This document shows, piece after piece, positions 43,730-54,536 of a stretch of 64,000 nucleotides of DNA; position 1 is the first letter of the stretch, and each line of letters opens with the position of its first letter. The DNA comes from Achromobacter insuavis (GTDB taxonomy: Bacteria; Pseudomonadota; Gammaproteobacteria; Burkholderiales; Burkholderiaceae_B): positions 1 to 64,000 of the forward strand of contig NZ_CADIJR010000014.1 in NCBI RefSeq assembly GCF_902859645.1, in the 5' to 3' direction. Made by a program: the position numbers and the translations under genes. The notes beneath the pieces are model-generated. The model was not told the origin of the DNA. It was given only the letters and a program-made list of their open reading frames with translations, and did not search any database.

Positions 43730-44980
43730 TTACTTCTTGCCGTACACCGGCAGGCGCGAGGTCAGTTCGTTGACCTTGGCGCGCACGGCGGCGATGTTGG
43801 CTTCGTCGCGCGGGTTGTCCAGCACGTCGGCGATCAGGTTGGCGGTCAGCTCGGCCTCGGCTTCGGTGAAGCCGCGGGTGGTCATGGCCGGGGTGCCCAG
43901 GCGGATGCCGCTGGTCACGAAGGGCTTTTCCGGATCGTTCGGGATGGCGTTCTTGTTGACCGTGATGTGGGCCTGGCCCAGCACGGCTTCGGCTTCCTTG
44001 CCCGTGATGCCCTTGGAGCGCAGGTCCACCAGCATGACGTGGCTTTCGGTGCGGCCCGAGACGATGCGCAGGCCACGCTTGACCAGCGTGTCGGCCAGCA
44101 CCTTGGCGTTCTTGACCACTTGCTGCGCGTAGGTCTTGAATTCGGGTTCCAGCGCTTCCTTGAAAGCCACCGCCTTGCCGGCGATGACGTGCATCAGCGG
44201 ACCGCCCTGGATGCCGGGGAAGATGGCCGAATTGACGATCTTCTCGTACTCGGCCTTCATCATGATGACGCCGCCGCGCGGGCCGCGCAGCGACTTGTGC
44301 GTGGTCGAGGTGACGAAGTCGGCGTGCGGCACCGGGTTGGGGTAGGCGCCGCCGGCCACCAGGCCGGCGTAGTGGGCGATGTCGACCATGAACAGCGCGC
44401 CGTTGTCGTGGGCGATGCGGGCCATGCGCTCGAAGTCGATGTGCAGGGCGTAGGCCGAGGCGCCGGCGACGATCAGCTTGGGCTTGTGTTCCTTGGCCAG
44501 CTGTTCGACCTGGGCGTAGTTCAGGACTTCGTTTTCGTCCAGGCCGTACGAGATGAAGTTGTACAGCTTGCCCGAGGCGTTGACCGACGCGCCGTGCGTC
44601 AGGTGGCCGCCTTCGGCCAGGCTCATGCCCAGCACGGTGTCGCCCGGCTTCAGGACGGCCATGTACACGCCCTGGTTGGCCTGCGAACCCGAGTTGGGCT
44701 GCACGTTGGCGGCTTCGGCGCCGAAGATCTGCTTCAGGCGGTCGATGGCCAGCTGCTCGACCACGTCGACGTATTCGCAACCGCCGTAGTAGCGCTTGCC
44801 CGGGTAGCCTTCGGCGTACTTGTTCGTGAGCTGCGTGCCCTGGGCTTCCATGACGGCCGGGCTGGCGTAGTTCTCCGAAGCGATCAGCTCGATGTGCTGT
44901 TCCTGGCGAACGTCTTCCTTCTGGATGGCGGCCCAGACGTCCGGGTCAGCCTTGGAGAGGGTGAGGTTGCGGTCAAACAT
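43730..44980 (-). CDS. glyA: Serine hydroxymethyltransferase
   Basis: A 416-residue PLP enzyme interconverting serine and glycine while charging tetrahydrofolate with a one-carbon unit. The PLP lysine lies in [15 protein letters not shown]. The folate and substrate segment [18 protein letters not shown] is near the N-terminus. Length is standard. AGGAAC precedes the ATG. Its own terminator shows that it is a single-gene transcript here. Confidence 0.98.
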   Translation of the reverse strand: MFDRNLTLSKADPDVWAAIQKEDVRQEQHIELIASENYASPAVMEAQGTQLTNKYAEGYPGKRYYGGCEYVDVVEQLAIDRLKQIFGAEAANVQPNSGSQANQGVYMAVLKPGDTVLGMSLAEGGHLTHGASVNASGKLYNFISYGLDENEVLNYAQVEQLAKEHKPKLIVAGASAYALHIDFERMARIAHDNGALFMVDIAHYAGLVAGGAYPNPVPHADFVTSTTHKSLRGPRGGVIMMKAEYEKIVNSAIFPGIQGGPLMHVIAGKAVAFKEALEPEFKTYAQQVVKNAKVLADTLVKRGLRIVSGRTESHVMLVDLRSKGITGKEAEAVLGQAHITVNKNAIPNDPEKPFVTSGIRLGTPAMTTRGFTEAEAELTANLIADVLDNPRDEANIAAVRAKVNELTSRLPVYGKK

Positions 44981-45185
44981 GACGGGGGGTTCCTGAGGCG
45001 GTAAGAGAGGAGGAAACTGCGCCCGGGTGGGTAAACCCGGATAATGACGAATAGTTTACCGCGTACCGCCGCTTCCCCTGTCGCCAAAATGCCCCGAATG
45101 GCGGCAAAATTCCCGCCAAGGGCGCGAAAATTCCGGCATCCGTCCATGGCTGGAAAACGCGCTCAACCCGACTTGAGAAACTTTC

Positions 45186-45824
45186 ATGCAAACCCAGACT
45201 TTGGTCGCGTACACCCTGGTCGCCGCCGTCAGCGTCGTCACCCCCGGCCCCGCCAGCATCCTGGCCATGCGCAACGGCGCCGCCGGCGGCCTGCGCGCGG
45301 TGCTGCCATCGTCGCTGGGCAATGTCACCGGCCTGTTCCTGCTGTCCGCCGCCGCCATGCTGGGCCTGGGCGTGGTGCTGCAATCGTCCGCCCTGCTGTT
45401 CGCCGCGCTCAAGATCGCCGGCGCCGCCTACCTGATCTACCTGGGCCTGCGCCACCTGCTGGGCCGCAGCAGCGTGGCCGCGCCGCCGCCCGACAGCGCC
45501 GGCCGCCCGCCGCGCGGCGCGCTGGCGCTGTATCTCGAAGCGACCTTCGTGGCCGGCCTGAATCCCAAGCCCATCCTGTTCTTCACCGCGCTGTTCCCGC
45601 AGTTCCTGAACGCGGCCGAACCGCTGCTGCCGCAGTTCTTCATCCTGACGGGCATCTTCATGGGCCTGTCGCTGCCCTCGCTGCTGGCCTACGGCCTGCT
45701 GGCGCGCCGTGCCCGCCGCCTGTTCCAGCAGCCGCGCGCGGTGCGCTGGATCAACCGGGCCGTGGGTTCGGTGTTCGTCGCCTTCGGCGTGGCATTGTTG
45801 CGCCTGAAGCGCGCCGGCGTCTGA
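45186..45824 (+). CDS. LysE/RhtB-family amino acid exporter
   Basis: A 212-residue membrane protein with five to six hydrophobic helices. The family signature TPGPASILAMRNGAAGGLRA lies near the N-terminus and FVAGLNPKPILFFTALFPQF in the middle. It exports amino acids or derivatives such as homoserine or threonine; the substrate is not readable. It is divergent from glyA with 205 bases between the starts. Confidence 0.9.
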   Translation: MQTQTLVAYTLVAAVSVVTPGPASILAMRNGAAGGLRAVLPSSLGNVTGLFLLSAAAMLGLGVVLQSSALLFAALKIAGAAYLIYLGLRHLLGRSSVAAPPPDSAGRPPRGALALYLEATFVAGLNPKPILFFTALFPQFLNAAEPLLPQFFILTGIFMGLSLPSLLAYGLLARRARRLFQQPRAVRWINRAVGSVFVAFGVALLRLKRAGV

Positions 45825-45860
45825 GGGCGCGGCGCGTCCGGCGAATGCGCCGGAAATAAA

Positions 45861-45889
45861 AAAAGGGCCGCATTGATGCGGCCCTTTTT
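45861..45889. terminator. Bidirectional terminator between the exporter and YbhB-like genes
   Basis: A perfect 9-base stem GGGCCGCAT / ATGCGGCCC with a 2-base loop, A run on the left and T run on the right. It serves both converging genes. Confidence 0.92.
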
Positions 45890-45903
45890 GCTGATCGCGG
45901 CGA

Positions 45904-46560
45904 TCAGGACGCGGAGGTCGCGCCGATCTGCTTGGGCGCCAGCGCCGGGTTGAGCGTGTAGGTGCCCGTCAGCGACGCCTGCGCCAGCACGTGCTTCTGG
46001 ATGGCGCGCAGCGCGTCTTCGCCAGTGAACGCCCCTTGCAGGTTCAACGTGTGGACGTCCAGCGCGTACAGCGTGAACACGTAACGGTGCACCAGCGCGT
46101 CGTTCCAGGGCGGGCACGGGCCGTCGTAGCCGAAATAGTCGCCGCTCATGTCGTGGTCGTTGGCGAACCAGGACGAGTACGAGTTGATGCCCTGGCGGGC
46201 ATCCAGCGGCGCCAGCGGGCCGCCCTTGCCGCGCGGCGTGATGCCGCTGGAAAAGGCGCCTTCGTCGATCTCGCGCATGTCGGCGGCCAGATCCACCAGC
46301 ACCCAGTGGAAGAAATCCACCCGCGGCAGGTCGGCCGGGACTTCGCGGCCCTCCTGGTTGACGTCGTCGGGCTTGGACGGAACGTCCGGGTCGTGGCAGA
46401 TCAAGGCGAACGACTGCGTGCCCGCCGGGACGTCGTCCCAGGAAAACTGCGGGTTGAAGTTGTCAGCCAGCGCGACGTGCGATTGCGCATCGATCTTGCC
46501 GAAGGCGTAGCGCTCCGGAATCGACTCGTGATCGGAAAAAGACAAACTCGAAAGTTTCAT
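45904..46560 (-). CDS. YbhB/YbcL-family (PEBP-like) protein
   Basis: A 218-residue phosphatidylethanolamine-binding-protein-like protein. Hallmarks are NPQFSWDDVPAGTQSFALICHDPD, FFHWVLVDLAADMREI and GPCPPWNDALVHRYVFTLYAL. It has no signal peptide. A good AAGGAG site fixes the ATG at 46560. The role of the bacterial family is unclear. Confidence 0.94.
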   Translation of the reverse strand: MKLSSLSFSDHESIPERYAFGKIDAQSHVALADNFNPQFSWDDVPAGTQSFALICHDPDVPSKPDDVNQEGREVPADLPRVDFFHWVLVDLAADMREIDEGAFSSGITPRGKGGPLAPLDARQGINSYSSWFANDHDMSGDYFGYDGPCPPWNDALVHRYVFTLYALDVHTLNLQGAFTGEDALRAIQKHVLAQASLTGTYTLNPALAPKQIGATSAS

Positions 46561-46632
46561 GTCGTGCTCCTTGAAGTGCTGCGAAGGCATTCCAGCCTTG
46601 AACGTCCCTCCAGCGTATCAAAATCTTCGCGA

Positions 46633-47862
46633 TTATGGGTTCAACTTAACACGCGCGAACTTGCGCTTGCCCACCTGGACGACGTAAGTCCCGGCAGGCA
46701 GTTGCAACGATTTGTCTTCGACCCGGTCGCCATTGACGCGCACCCCGCCCTGCTCGACGTTGCGCTGGGCCTCGGAACCCGATGCGACCAGCCCGGCCTC
46801 GCGCAGCAGCTTGAGGATGCCGACCGGCGCGCCGCCGATGCTGACCTCGGGCATGTCCTCCGGAATCGCGCCGTCGCGGAAACGCGCTTCGAAAGCGGCC
46901 AGCGCGTCGTCGGCCGCCTTGGCCGAGTGGAAACGCGCAATGATTTCCTGGGCCAGCATGACCTTGGCGTCGCGCGGATTGCGGCCGCCCTCGATCTCCT
47001 GGCGGAGCGCGGCGATGTCTTCCAGCGAGCGGAACGACAGCAGCTCGAAGTAGCGCCACATCAGTGTGTCGGAAATCGACATCAGCTTGCCGAACATCGA
47101 ATCGGGCGACTCCGAAATGCCGATGTAGTTGCCCTTGGACTTGGACATCTTCTCGACGCCGTCGGTGCCGACCAGCAGCGGCATCGTCAGGATGCACTGC
47201 GGCTCCTGTCCATACTCCTTCTGCAGCTCGCGGCCGACCAGCAGGTTGAACTTCTGATCGGTGCCCCCCAGCTCCAGATCGGACTTCAGCGCCACCGAGT
47301 CGTAACCCTGCATCAGCGGGTACAGGAATTCATGCACCGAAATCGGGATGCCGCCCTTGAAGCGCTTGGTGAAATCCTCGCGTTCCATCATGCGCGCCAC
47401 GGTATAGCGCGACGCCAGCTGGATCATGCCGCGCGCGCCGAGCGGGTCGCACCACTCGGAGTTGTAACGGATCTCGGTGCGGGCCGGATCCAGCACCAGG
47501 CTGGCCTGCGCATAGTAGGTCTTGGCGTTGGCCTCGATCTGCTCGCGCGTCAGCGGCGGGCGGGTGCTGTTGCGGCCGCTGGGATCGCCGATGGTCGAGG
47601 TGAAGTCACCGATCAGGAAGATGACCTCGTGGCCCAGGTCCTGCAACTGGCGCATCTTGTTGAGCACCACGGTGTGGCCCAGGTGGATGTCCGGCGCGGT
47701 CGGATCCAGCCCCAGCTTGATCCGCAACGGCACGCCGGTGGCGCGGCTGCGGGCCAGCTTGCGGGCGAATTCGGCTTCGACCAGCAGTTCATCGCATCCG
47801 CGCTTGGCAATACGCAGATCGGCTTCGACTTCGGGGGTGATGGGGGCTTCTGAGGGTGACAT
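46633..47862 (-). CDS. tyrS: Tyrosyl-tRNA synthetase
   Basis: A 409-residue class I synthetase of the TyrZ-like long type. HIGH-type HLGH ([13 protein letters not shown]) and KMSKS ([15 protein letters not shown]) are intact. A C-terminal S4 RNA-binding domain ([27 protein letters not shown]) is present. It charges tRNA-Tyr. Divergent from the peptidase gene across 259 bases. Confidence 0.97.
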   Translation of the reverse strand: MSPSEAPITPEVEADLRIAKRGCDELLVEAEFARKLARSRATGVPLRIKLGLDPTAPDIHLGHTVVLNKMRQLQDLGHEVIFLIGDFTSTIGDPSGRNSTRPPLTREQIEANAKTYYAQASLVLDPARTEIRYNSEWCDPLGARGMIQLASRYTVARMMEREDFTKRFKGGIPISVHEFLYPLMQGYDSVALKSDLELGGTDQKFNLLVGRELQKEYGQEPQCILTMPLLVGTDGVEKMSKSKGNYIGISESPDSMFGKLMSISDTLMWRYFELLSFRSLEDIAALRQEIEGGRNPRDAKVMLAQEIIARFHSAKAADDALAAFEARFRDGAIPEDMPEVSIGGAPVGILKLLREAGLVASGSEAQRNVEQGGVRVNGDRVEDKSLQLPAGTYVVQVGKRKFARVKLNP

Positions 47863-48121
47863 TTTTAGGGGGGCCGCGACGGCTTCAGCCGATAAAAAGG
47901 TGTAAAAAGTGACGAAAACTATCGAAAATTCTAGCCGAATCAGCTAGGATACCGCCCTAATCATACGCAACTGTCATATATACGCAGTTGCGCGTCCGGT
48001 TACCACCCGTTGTTCACAAGTTGCGCCCCGCGCCAGCCCTTGCCCCGGAAAACGTGGCGCGCGGGGGCCGTTCGTGTCACGCACCCTGCGAGCTCATGCC
48101 ACCTGAGAGGGTATCTTCACG

Positions 48122-49534
48122 ATGAATCGTGGCCTCCACGACCTGGCGAGTAGCATCAAGCGCAAAGTTGCTGCCGTGTTTGCGCCCGTCGAGCCCAAGC
48201 CCCATCGCTCGGGACTTCTCCGTCGCACTCTTCTCGTCACCGCCATGGGTCTGTTTGCCGGCGCCGCCGCCTTGGGCATGGTGCAGCAACCCGACCGCAG
48301 CGAAATCCCCCCCACCCGCATCATCCAGAGCATCCTGCCGCTGACCACCGAACAGGTCGAAGTCAGCACGCCCAGCGCCGCGCCGTACATCAGCGAAACC
48401 CGCATCCGCGCGGGCGACACGCTGGCCGCCGTGCTGCAGCGCCTGGAACTGGATTCCCCGGATCTGCAGACCTTCCTCACCCACGACGCCAGCGCGCGCA
48501 GCATCTACAAGCTGTACCCGGGTCGTTCGGTGCAGGCCGCGACCGACGCGGAAGGCAACCTGATCTGGCTGCGCTACATCCACACCCCCGGCAACGAGGC
48601 TGACGGCCAGGTCGTCACCCGCATGCTGCACGTGGCGCGCACCGACAACGGCTACAAGGCCGAGGAAATCACCGAGAGCACCGATCGCCAGACCCGCGTC
48701 GCCGTGGGCACGATCCGCTCCTCGCTGTTCGGCGCCACCGATGCCGCCGGCATCCCGGATTCGGTCACCATGCAGATGGCCGACATCCTCAGCGCCAAGA
48801 TCGACTTCCTGCGCGACCTGCGCCAGGGCGACCAGTTCCGCGTGGTCTACGAAGTGCGCTCGCACGACGGCCGCTACGCCGGCGCCGGCCGTGTGCTGGC
48901 CCTGGAGTTCATCAACGGCGGCAAGACCTACTCCGCCGTCTGGTTCAGCGCCGACAACAACAAGACCGGCTCGTACTACGACTTCGATGGCACCAGCCTG
49001 CGCGGCGCGTTCCTGCGCACCGCCCTGAAGTTCAGCCGCATCAGCTCCACGTTCGGCATGCGCATGCATCCGATCCACAAGACCTGGACCGGCCACAAGG
49101 GCGTGGACTACGCCGCGCCCTCGGGCACGCCGATCCACTCCACGGCCGATGGCACGGTGGAGTTCTCGGGCTGGCAGAACGGCTACGGCAACGTGGTCAT
49201 CATCAAGCACCACGGCAAGTACTCGACGCTGTACGCCCACCAGAGCCGCATCGCCGAAGGCATCACCAAGGGCAGCAAGATCTCGCAGGGCCAACTGATC
49301 GGCTACGTCGGCGCCACCGGCTGGGCCACCGGTCCGCACCTGCACTACGAGTTCCGCGTCGACAACCAGCCGATCGACCCGCTGTCGGTCGACCTGCCCG
49401 TCGCCCGCGCCCTGGAGCCCGCCGAGATCCGCGCCTTCAACCAGGCCGTGGCGCCGTACAAGCAGCAGATCCAGCTGCTGACCGAATTCCAGCAGACTCT
49501 TCCCGACGCGCTGACCAACGTGGCCAGCCGCTAA
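48122..49534 (+). CDS. M23-family (LytM) peptidoglycan endopeptidase
   Basis: A 470-residue membrane-anchored cell-wall protein. The N-terminal helix spans about residues 36-53, then comes a LysM/opacity-like domain ([18 protein letters not shown]). The C-terminal peptidase has the zinc ligands in [14 protein letters not shown] and HLHYEF, plus [11 protein letters not shown]. It resembles MepM-type enzymes that cut cross-links for wall growth. Neighbours tyrS, anmK and erpA are conserved around it in this bacterial family. Confidence 0.93.
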   Translation: MNRGLHDLASSIKRKVAAVFAPVEPKPHRSGLLRRTLLVTAMGLFAGAAALGMVQQPDRSEIPPTRIIQSILPLTTEQVEVSTPSAAPYISETRIRAGDTLAAVLQRLELDSPDLQTFLTHDASARSIYKLYPGRSVQAATDAEGNLIWLRYIHTPGNEADGQVVTRMLHVARTDNGYKAEEITESTDRQTRVAVGTIRSSLFGATDAAGIPDSVTMQMADILSAKIDFLRDLRQGDQFRVVYEVRSHDGRYAGAGRVLALEFINGGKTYSAVWFSADNNKTGSYYDFDGTSLRGAFLRTALKFSRISSTFGMRMHPIHKTWTGHKGVDYAAPSGTPIHSTADGTVEFSGWQNGYGNVVIIKHHGKYSTLYAHQSRIAEGITKGSKISQGQLIGYVGATGWATGPHLHYEFRVDNQPIDPLSVDLPVARALEPAEIRAFNQAVAPYKQQIQLLTEFQQTLPDALTNVASR

Positions 49535-49561
49535 GGCGGACCTGCATGACGCACCCGCAAG

Positions 49562-49597
49562 GCGGCCCGCGCATCTCGATGCCGGGCCGCTTTTTTT
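49562..49597 (+). terminator. Rho-independent terminator of the M23 peptidase gene
   Basis: A long stem (GCGGCCCG / CGGGCCGC, with inner GCAT/ATGC) followed by seven T. It ends 17 bases before the anmK start, so anmK probably has its own promoter or depends on readthrough. Confidence 0.9.
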
Positions 49598-49613
49598 CCA
49601 GGCGGCACCCGAC

Positions 49614-50723
49614 ATGACCACCCCCCAGCATTTCATCGGCCTGATGTCCGGCACCAGCGTGGATGGCGTCGACGGCGTCCTGGCGCGCCTGCGCGACGGC
49701 CAGCCGCCGCAGGTGCTGGCCAGCGCCAGCCTGTCGATGCCGGCCGCGCTGCGCGCCGAATTCCTGGCGCTGAACCAGGCCGGCGACGACGAGCTGGCCC
49801 GCGCCGCGCTGGCCGCCAACGAACTGGCCCGCCTGTACGCGCAGGTGACCGCCGACCTGCTGGTCGGCGCCCGCCTGCGGGCGCAGGACATCGCCGCCAT
49901 CGGCGCCCATGGCCAGACGGTGCGCCACCGTCCCGACAGCGGATACACCGTGCAATTGAACGCGCCCGCCCTGCTGGCGGAGCTGACCGGCATCGACGTG
50001 GTGGCCGACTTCCGCAGCCGCGACGTGGCCGCCGGCGGCCAGGGCGCGCCGCTGGTGCCGCCCTTCCACGCGGCCGTGTTCGGCGCGCCGCAGGGCCGCG
50101 CCGTGCTCAACCTGGGCGGCATCGCCAACGTCACCCTGCTGGCGCCGGGCCAGGCGCCGCGCGGCTTCGACACCGGCCCGGCCAACGTCTTCCTGGACGG
50201 CTGGTGCCAGCGGCACCTGGGCCAGCCCTACGATGCCGACGGCCGCTGGGCCGACAGCGGCCAGGTGCTGGCGCCGCTGCTGGAACAACTGATCGCGAGC
50301 GAACCCTGGTTCGCGCTGCCGCCGCCCAAGTCGACCGGCCGCGACCTCTTCAACATGCGCTGGCTGGACGACCGACTGGCCGCCTTCGACGGCGCCAGGC
50401 CGGCCCCTCAGGACGTGCAGGCCACCTTGCAGCGCCTGACGGCCCGCACCGTGGCCAACGCCATCGACGCAGCCGGCGACGACGTGCGCGAGCTCTACGT
50501 GTGCGGCGGCGGCGCCCACAACCCGGGGCTGATGCGCGAGCTGGCGTATTGCCTGCAGCGCCCGGTGCATGCCACCGACGCGCTGGGTGTTCCAGCGCAG
50601 CAGGTCGAGGCGCTGGCCTTCGCCTGGCTGGCGCAGGCCTTCCTGGCGCGCCAGCCAGCCGGCCTGCCCAGCGTCACCGGCGCCCGCGGCCCGCGCATCC
50701 TGGGCGCGCTGTACCCCGCCTGA
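49614..50723 (+). CDS. anmK: Anhydro-N-acetylmuramic acid kinase
   Basis: A 369-residue sugar kinase that phosphorylates and opens anhydro-MurNAc in cell-wall recycling. The start [15 protein letters not shown], the middle [12 protein letters not shown] and [11 protein letters not shown], and the end [15 protein letters not shown] are all standard. It follows a peptidoglycan endopeptidase gene, which fits wall turnover. Confidence 0.97.
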   Translation: MTTPQHFIGLMSGTSVDGVDGVLARLRDGQPPQVLASASLSMPAALRAEFLALNQAGDDELARAALAANELARLYAQVTADLLVGARLRAQDIAAIGAHGQTVRHRPDSGYTVQLNAPALLAELTGIDVVADFRSRDVAAGGQGAPLVPPFHAAVFGAPQGRAVLNLGGIANVTLLAPGQAPRGFDTGPANVFLDGWCQRHLGQPYDADGRWADSGQVLAPLLEQLIASEPWFALPPPKSTGRDLFNMRWLDDRLAAFDGARPAPQDVQATLQRLTARTVANAIDAAGDDVRELYVCGGGAHNPGLMRELAYCLQRPVHATDALGVPAQQVEALAFAWLAQAFLARQPAGLPSVTGARGPRILGALYPA

Positions 50724-50742
50724 CGCGCGGCGCGCGCCCAGC

Positions 50743-50775
50743 AAAAAGCCCTTCGGAAAACCGAAGGGCTTTTTT
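50743..50775. terminator. Bidirectional terminator between anmK and erpA
   Basis: A 10-base stem AGCCCTTCGG / CCGAAGGGCT with an AAAA loop, an A run on the left and a T run on the right. Shared by the converging anmK and erpA. Confidence 0.93.
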
Positions 50776-50810
50776 GTCGGGCGGACGATCGGCGCGAGGC
50801 CGCGCGCGGA

Positions 50811-51182
50811 TTACACCGAGAACGACGAACCGCAGCCGCAGGTGGTGCTGGCGTTGGGATTGCGGATGACGAACTGCGCGCCTTCCAGGTCTTCCTTGTA
50901 GTCGATCTCGGCGCCGACCAGGTACTGGAAGCTCATGGGGTCCACCAGCAGTTGCACGCCAGCCTTGTCCAGCACGGTGTCGTCTTCGTTGACGACCTCA
51001 TCGAACGTGAAACCGTACTGGAAACCCGAACAGCCGCCGCCTTGCACGAACACGCGCAGCTTCAGCTCGGGGTTGCCTTCCTCGGCCAGCAGGTCCTTGA
51101 CCTTGGCGGCTGCCGAGTCGGTGAACACCAGGGGAGCAGGCGGGGCGGCCTGCAGGTCGACGGTTTCGGTCACTGCATTCAT
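50811..51182 (-). CDS. erpA: Iron-sulfur cluster insertion protein ErpA
   Basis: A 123-residue A-type carrier with the three conserved cysteines in [11 protein letters not shown] and TTCGCGSSF. It delivers Fe-S clusters to apoproteins, including isoprenoid-pathway enzymes. The length is normal, with a short extra N-terminus. Confidence 0.96.
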   Translation of the reverse strand: MNAVTETVDLQAAPPAPLVFTDSAAAKVKDLLAEEGNPELKLRVFVQGGGCSGFQYGFTFDEVVNEDDTVLDKAGVQLLVDPMSFQYLVGAEIDYKEDLEGAQFVIRNPNASTTCGCGSSFSV

Positions 51183-51268
51183 GATTCACTCCTGGCCGCT
51201 GGGGCCGTATTCCGATGAGCGGCTGCGCCACTCGCATGTAGTCACTATAGCGCAGGCGCCGCCCGGAC

Positions 51269-52015
51269 TCAAAGTTCGAGCTTGACACTGCGGGAGGCAC
51301 GGACCACATCGCCCTCCAGGATGCTGATGGTGACGCTTTCGGGGACAAATCCCTCGGGCACTGCCAGGACGCCCTGGCTGCGCTGGTACTGGTCGAACTG
51401 CAAGGCCAGCGATGCCGCTGTCGTGGTTTCACCGGTGGCGGGCACCGGCCCGCTTTCCGCCTTGACCTGCATCGGCGCCAGGTCGACGGTGACGGTTTCG
51501 CCCTTGAGCGTGCCGGTGGCCTGGAACCGCAGCGTGCCGGCGAACGGGGCCGCGCCATTGCGGCCGCTGCGCATCAGCAGCACCTTGTAGCGCAGGCCCC
51601 CGCCTTCGCGATCGATCTGGGCGCCGCGGATGTCCACGGTGCCTTCCGGCCCCGGCGGCAGCAATTGCTCATAGAACGCCAGCTGATCGCGCACCCGGCC
51701 AACCTCGGCCTGCGCCGCATGCAGCTGGGTTTCGAGCTCCTGGCGCGCCGAGCGCTCGATCACGAGCTCGCCGTCGGCGGTGTCGAGCTGGCCGCGCGTA
51801 TAGCGCAGCTGGACCGCCTGCTGACGCATCGCCTCGTCGCGCGCCTCGGCCTGGTCGGCGCTGAGGACCACCGCGTCCTTGGGCTGGTAGACGCCGCGGG
51901 CGTAGTAATAGCCGGCCGCGCCACCCGCCAGTACGCCCGCCAGCACGCCGGCGGCGACCCGCAGGCCGAGGCCGGGGCGGGAGGTTCGAGGTGTCGCGGA
52001 GGAATCGTTGGACAT
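51269..52015 (-). CDS. DUF6776-type membrane-anchored coiled-coil protein
   Basis: A 248-residue protein with one N-terminal membrane helix (VAAGVLAGVLAGGAAGYYYA, about residues 20-39). A coiled coil follows (EARDEAMRQQAVQLRYTRGQLD through about residue 120), then a beta-rich C-terminal domain. I recognise it as the uncharacterised DUF6776 type often found near argC in these bacteria. Its role is unknown. Confidence 0.8.
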   Translation of the reverse strand: MSNDSSATPRTSRPGLGLRVAAGVLAGVLAGGAAGYYYARGVYQPKDAVVLSADQAEARDEAMRQQAVQLRYTRGQLDTADGELVIERSARQELETQLHAAQAEVGRVRDQLAFYEQLLPPGPEGTVDIRGAQIDREGGGLRYKVLLMRSGRNGAAPFAGTLRFQATGTLKGETVTVDLAPMQVKAESGPVPATGETTTAASLALQFDQYQRSQGVLAVPEGFVPESVTISILEGDVVRASRSVKLEL

Positions 52016-52056
52016 GAAAAGCGGGCCGGCGGGCTTGCCGCCGACCCGGCGCGGCA

Positions 52057-53121
52057 TCAGGGCAGGATCGCGACCTGGTCGAGACCGACGGTCTCGGGGA
52101 AGCCGAACATCAGGTTCATGTTCTGCACGGCCTGGCCGGCCGCGCCCTTCACCAGGTTGTCCTGCACCACCATGATGATGAGCTGGTCGCCGCCGCCCGG
52201 ACGCGACAGGGCGATGCGCAGGTTGTTCGAGGCGCGCACCGAGCGCGTCTCGGGCAGGCTGCCGGCGGGCATGACGTCGACGAACGCTTCGTCGGCGTAG
52301 CGCTGCTCGAACAGGGCCTGGAAGTCGGTGTCGCGCGCCTCGGGCTTGATGCGGGCGTAGATGGTCGAGTACATGCCCCGGATCATCGGCACCAGATGCG
52401 GCACGAAGGTCAGGCCGACCTTGCCGCCGGCGATCTTCTCGAGCTGGGCGACGATTTCGGGATGGTGGCGGTGGCCGGCCACGCCGTAGGCCTTGAAGTT
52501 GTCCGAGGCCTCGGAGAACAGCGAGCCGACTTCGGCCTTGCGGCCGGCGCCCGACACGCCCGACTTGCAGTCGGCGATCAGGGTCTGCGCATCGACCAGC
52601 TGCTTGCCGCCTTCGAGCAGCGGGGCCAAGCCCAGCAGCACGGTGGTCGGGTAGCAGCCCGGGTTGCCGATGACGCGCGCCTTGGAGATGGCTTCGCGGT
52701 TCAGCTCGACCAGGCCGTACTGGGATTCAGCCAGGATGTCCGGGCAGGTATGGGGAATCTTGTACCAGCGTTCGAAGGTGGGCACGTCCTGCAGGCGGAA
52801 GTCCGCGGCCAGGTCGATGACCTTGGTGCCGGCGGCGATCAGTTCCTGGGCCTGGGCCATGGCCACGCCGTGGGGCGTGGCGAAGAACACCACGTCGCAG
52901 TCGGTCAGCGTGGCCTTTTCCGGCGAGGAAAAAGCGATCCGCACGCGGCCGCGCAGGTTCGGGTACATGTCGGCCACCGGCAGCCCGTCTTCCTTGCGGG
53001 ACGTGATGGCGGTCAATTCCACATGGGGATGCTGCGACAGCAAGCGCAGCAGTTCGACGCCGGTGTAACCGGTGCCGCCGACGATACCAACCTTGATACG
53101 GGAGTTCGATGCTTGGGCCAT
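52057..53121 (-). CDS. argC: N-acetyl-gamma-glutamyl-phosphate reductase
   Basis: A 354-residue NADPH-dependent enzyme of arginine synthesis. The nucleotide fold is [18 protein letters not shown], the catalytic Cys lies in [17 protein letters not shown], and the active-site His in [11 protein letters not shown] 53121 begins the conserved frame; the same frame runs further upstream but without a match. It lies after rpsI, beyond a terminator. Confidence 0.96.
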   Translation of the reverse strand: MAQASNSRIKVGIVGGTGYTGVELLRLLSQHPHVELTAITSRKEDGLPVADMYPNLRGRVRIAFSSPEKATLTDCDVVFFATPHGVAMAQAQELIAAGTKVIDLAADFRLQDVPTFERWYKIPHTCPDILAESQYGLVELNREAISKARVIGNPGCYPTTVLLGLAPLLEGGKQLVDAQTLIADCKSGVSGAGRKAEVGSLFSEASDNFKAYGVAGHRHHPEIVAQLEKIAGGKVGLTFVPHLVPMIRGMYSTIYARIKPEARDTDFQALFEQRYADEAFVDVMPAGSLPETRSVRASNNLRIALSRPGGGDQLIIMVVQDNLVKGAAGQAVQNMNLMFGFPETVGLDQVAILP

Positions 53122-53270
53122 GATGTGTGCTCTTCGTAGAACGAGGCTCGATTGTATCGCTCGGACAACCGGCCTTGCCGCCACGCTTGAAAGCGCGCGG
53201 CGACCGCTGTCCGACCGGACGAAGCCCGCGGAGTTCCGCGGGCCTGGACGGGGCCTGGGCCCCGGGATGT

Positions 53271-53301
53271 AAAAAAAAGCCCGCACGAGGCGGGCTTTTT
53301 T
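53271..53301. terminator. Bidirectional terminator of the rplM-rpsI operon
   Basis: A 6-base GC stem GCCCGC / GCGGGC with a 5-base loop, eight A before and six T after. It lies 9 bases past the rpsI stop. Confidence 0.88.
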
Positions 53302-53309
53302 CGCAGCGA

Positions 53310-53702
53310 TTAACGCTTGCTGAACTGCTTGCGACGGCGCGCCTTGCGGAAGCCGACCTTCTTGCGTTCGACTTCGCGGGCATCGCGGGTCACAAAACCA
53401 GCTTGCGACAGTGCGGGCTTCAGGGTCGCGTCGTAGTCGATCAGGGCACGCGTGATGCCGTGACGGACTGCGCCGGCCTGGCCGGTTTCACCGCCGCCGT
53501 GCACGTTGACCTTGATGTCGAACGATTCCAGGTGGCCGGTCAGTTCCAGCGGCTGGCGCACGACCATGCGGCCGGTTTCACGAGCGAAGAACTCGTCGAC
53601 GGGCTTGCCGTTGACGACGATCTTGCCGGTGCCCTTCTTGATGAAAACGCGAGCCACCGAAGTTTTGCGACGGCCGGTTCCGTAGTTCCAGTTACCGATC
53701 AT
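53310..53702 (-). CDS. rpsI: 30S ribosomal protein S9
   Basis: A 130-residue S9 protein: [17 protein letters not shown] at the start and the basic C-terminal tail [16 protein letters not shown] that reaches the P-site tRNA. It follows rplM by 9 bases in the universal L13-S9 pair. Confidence 0.99.
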   Translation of the reverse strand: MIGNWNYGTGRRKTSVARVFIKKGTGKIVVNGKPVDEFFARETGRMVVRQPLELTGHLESFDIKVNVHGGGETGQAGAVRHGITRALIDYDATLKPALSQAGFVTRDAREVERKKVGFRKARRRKQFSKR

Positions 53703-53711
53703 GGCGTTTCC

Positions 53712-54140
53712 TTAGATATCCAGCGTCTTGGGCTGCTGGGCGGTGTGCGGGTGCTCGGCACCGGCATAGACCTTCAGCTTCTTGATCATGGCGTAGCCCA
53801 GAGGACCCTTGGGCAGCATGCCCTTGACGGCCTTCTGGATGGCGCGACCGGGAAAACGCTCTTGCATCTTCTCGAAGTTCGTTTCGCGGATACCGCCCGG
53901 GTACGTGGTGTGGCGGAAGTACTTCTTGTCCTTCGCCTTGGTACCGGTAACGACGATATCGGAAGCGTTGATGATGACGATGTAATCGCCGGTATCAACG
54001 TGCGGCGTGAATTCAGGTTTGTGCTTGCCACGCAGACGACGTGCGACTTCGCTGGCCACACGACCGAGGACTTTGCCCTTGGCGTCGATCACAAACCAGT
54101 CACGTTGGACTTCATGCGGCTTGGCCACAAAGGTCTTCAT
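53712..54140 (-). CDS. rplM: 50S ribosomal protein L13
   Basis: A 142-residue L13 protein: [41 protein letters not shown], and [26 protein letters not shown]. The ATG at 54140 has AGGA upstream. First gene of the rplM-rpsI operon. Confidence 0.99.
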   Translation of the reverse strand: MKTFVAKPHEVQRDWFVIDAKGKVLGRVASEVARRLRGKHKPEFTPHVDTGDYIVIINASDIVVTGTKAKDKKYFRHTTYPGGIRETNFEKMQERFPGRAIQKAVKGMLPKGPLGYAMIKKLKVYAGAEHPHTAQQPKTLDI

Positions 54141-54536
54141 GATGGTTCCTAGATATGAAAAATGGTCTCTGACTGGACGATCCAGCCAGGCTTTTTCCCT
54201 CAACTAGACAATGGAGCCGGCATCTTTCCAGCAACTGGGTTTCAGTGCCGGGTTTCAGCCGATCGGGTTTAAGCCGATCGGGTTTAAGCCGATCCTTTGT
54301 CCCTATCGACGTCCCGCCTAAGCGTTATTACCCGCCCGTGCAATGGTCAAAATGAGGGAAAGCCTGAAATTCTACCACGGATGCTCAAAAAATGGGCAGC
54401 CGTGGCCGAATCCAGGCGAATGGACAGCCGTTTCCGGGGGAACGACTGTCGCATTTTTAAAAGGGACGCAAGCGCGCGCTGCCGGCAACCCTGCCCGCGC
54501 GCTCCTGCCCCCCCCGTCCGTGCCGGGCGGCGCGGA
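54141..54536. other. Upstream region of rplM with a 15-bp triplet repeat
   Basis: 396 bases between rplM and the convergent end of livF. Besides the repeat at 54250-54294, it should hold the rplM promoter on the minus strand. No gene is supported here. Confidence 0.5.
54250..54294. repeat. Three tandem 15-bp repeats upstream of rplM
   Basis: GGGTTTAAGCCGATC occurs three times head to tail; the first copy has C for A at one position. It lies about 110-155 bases upstream of the rplM start. Confidence 0.9.
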
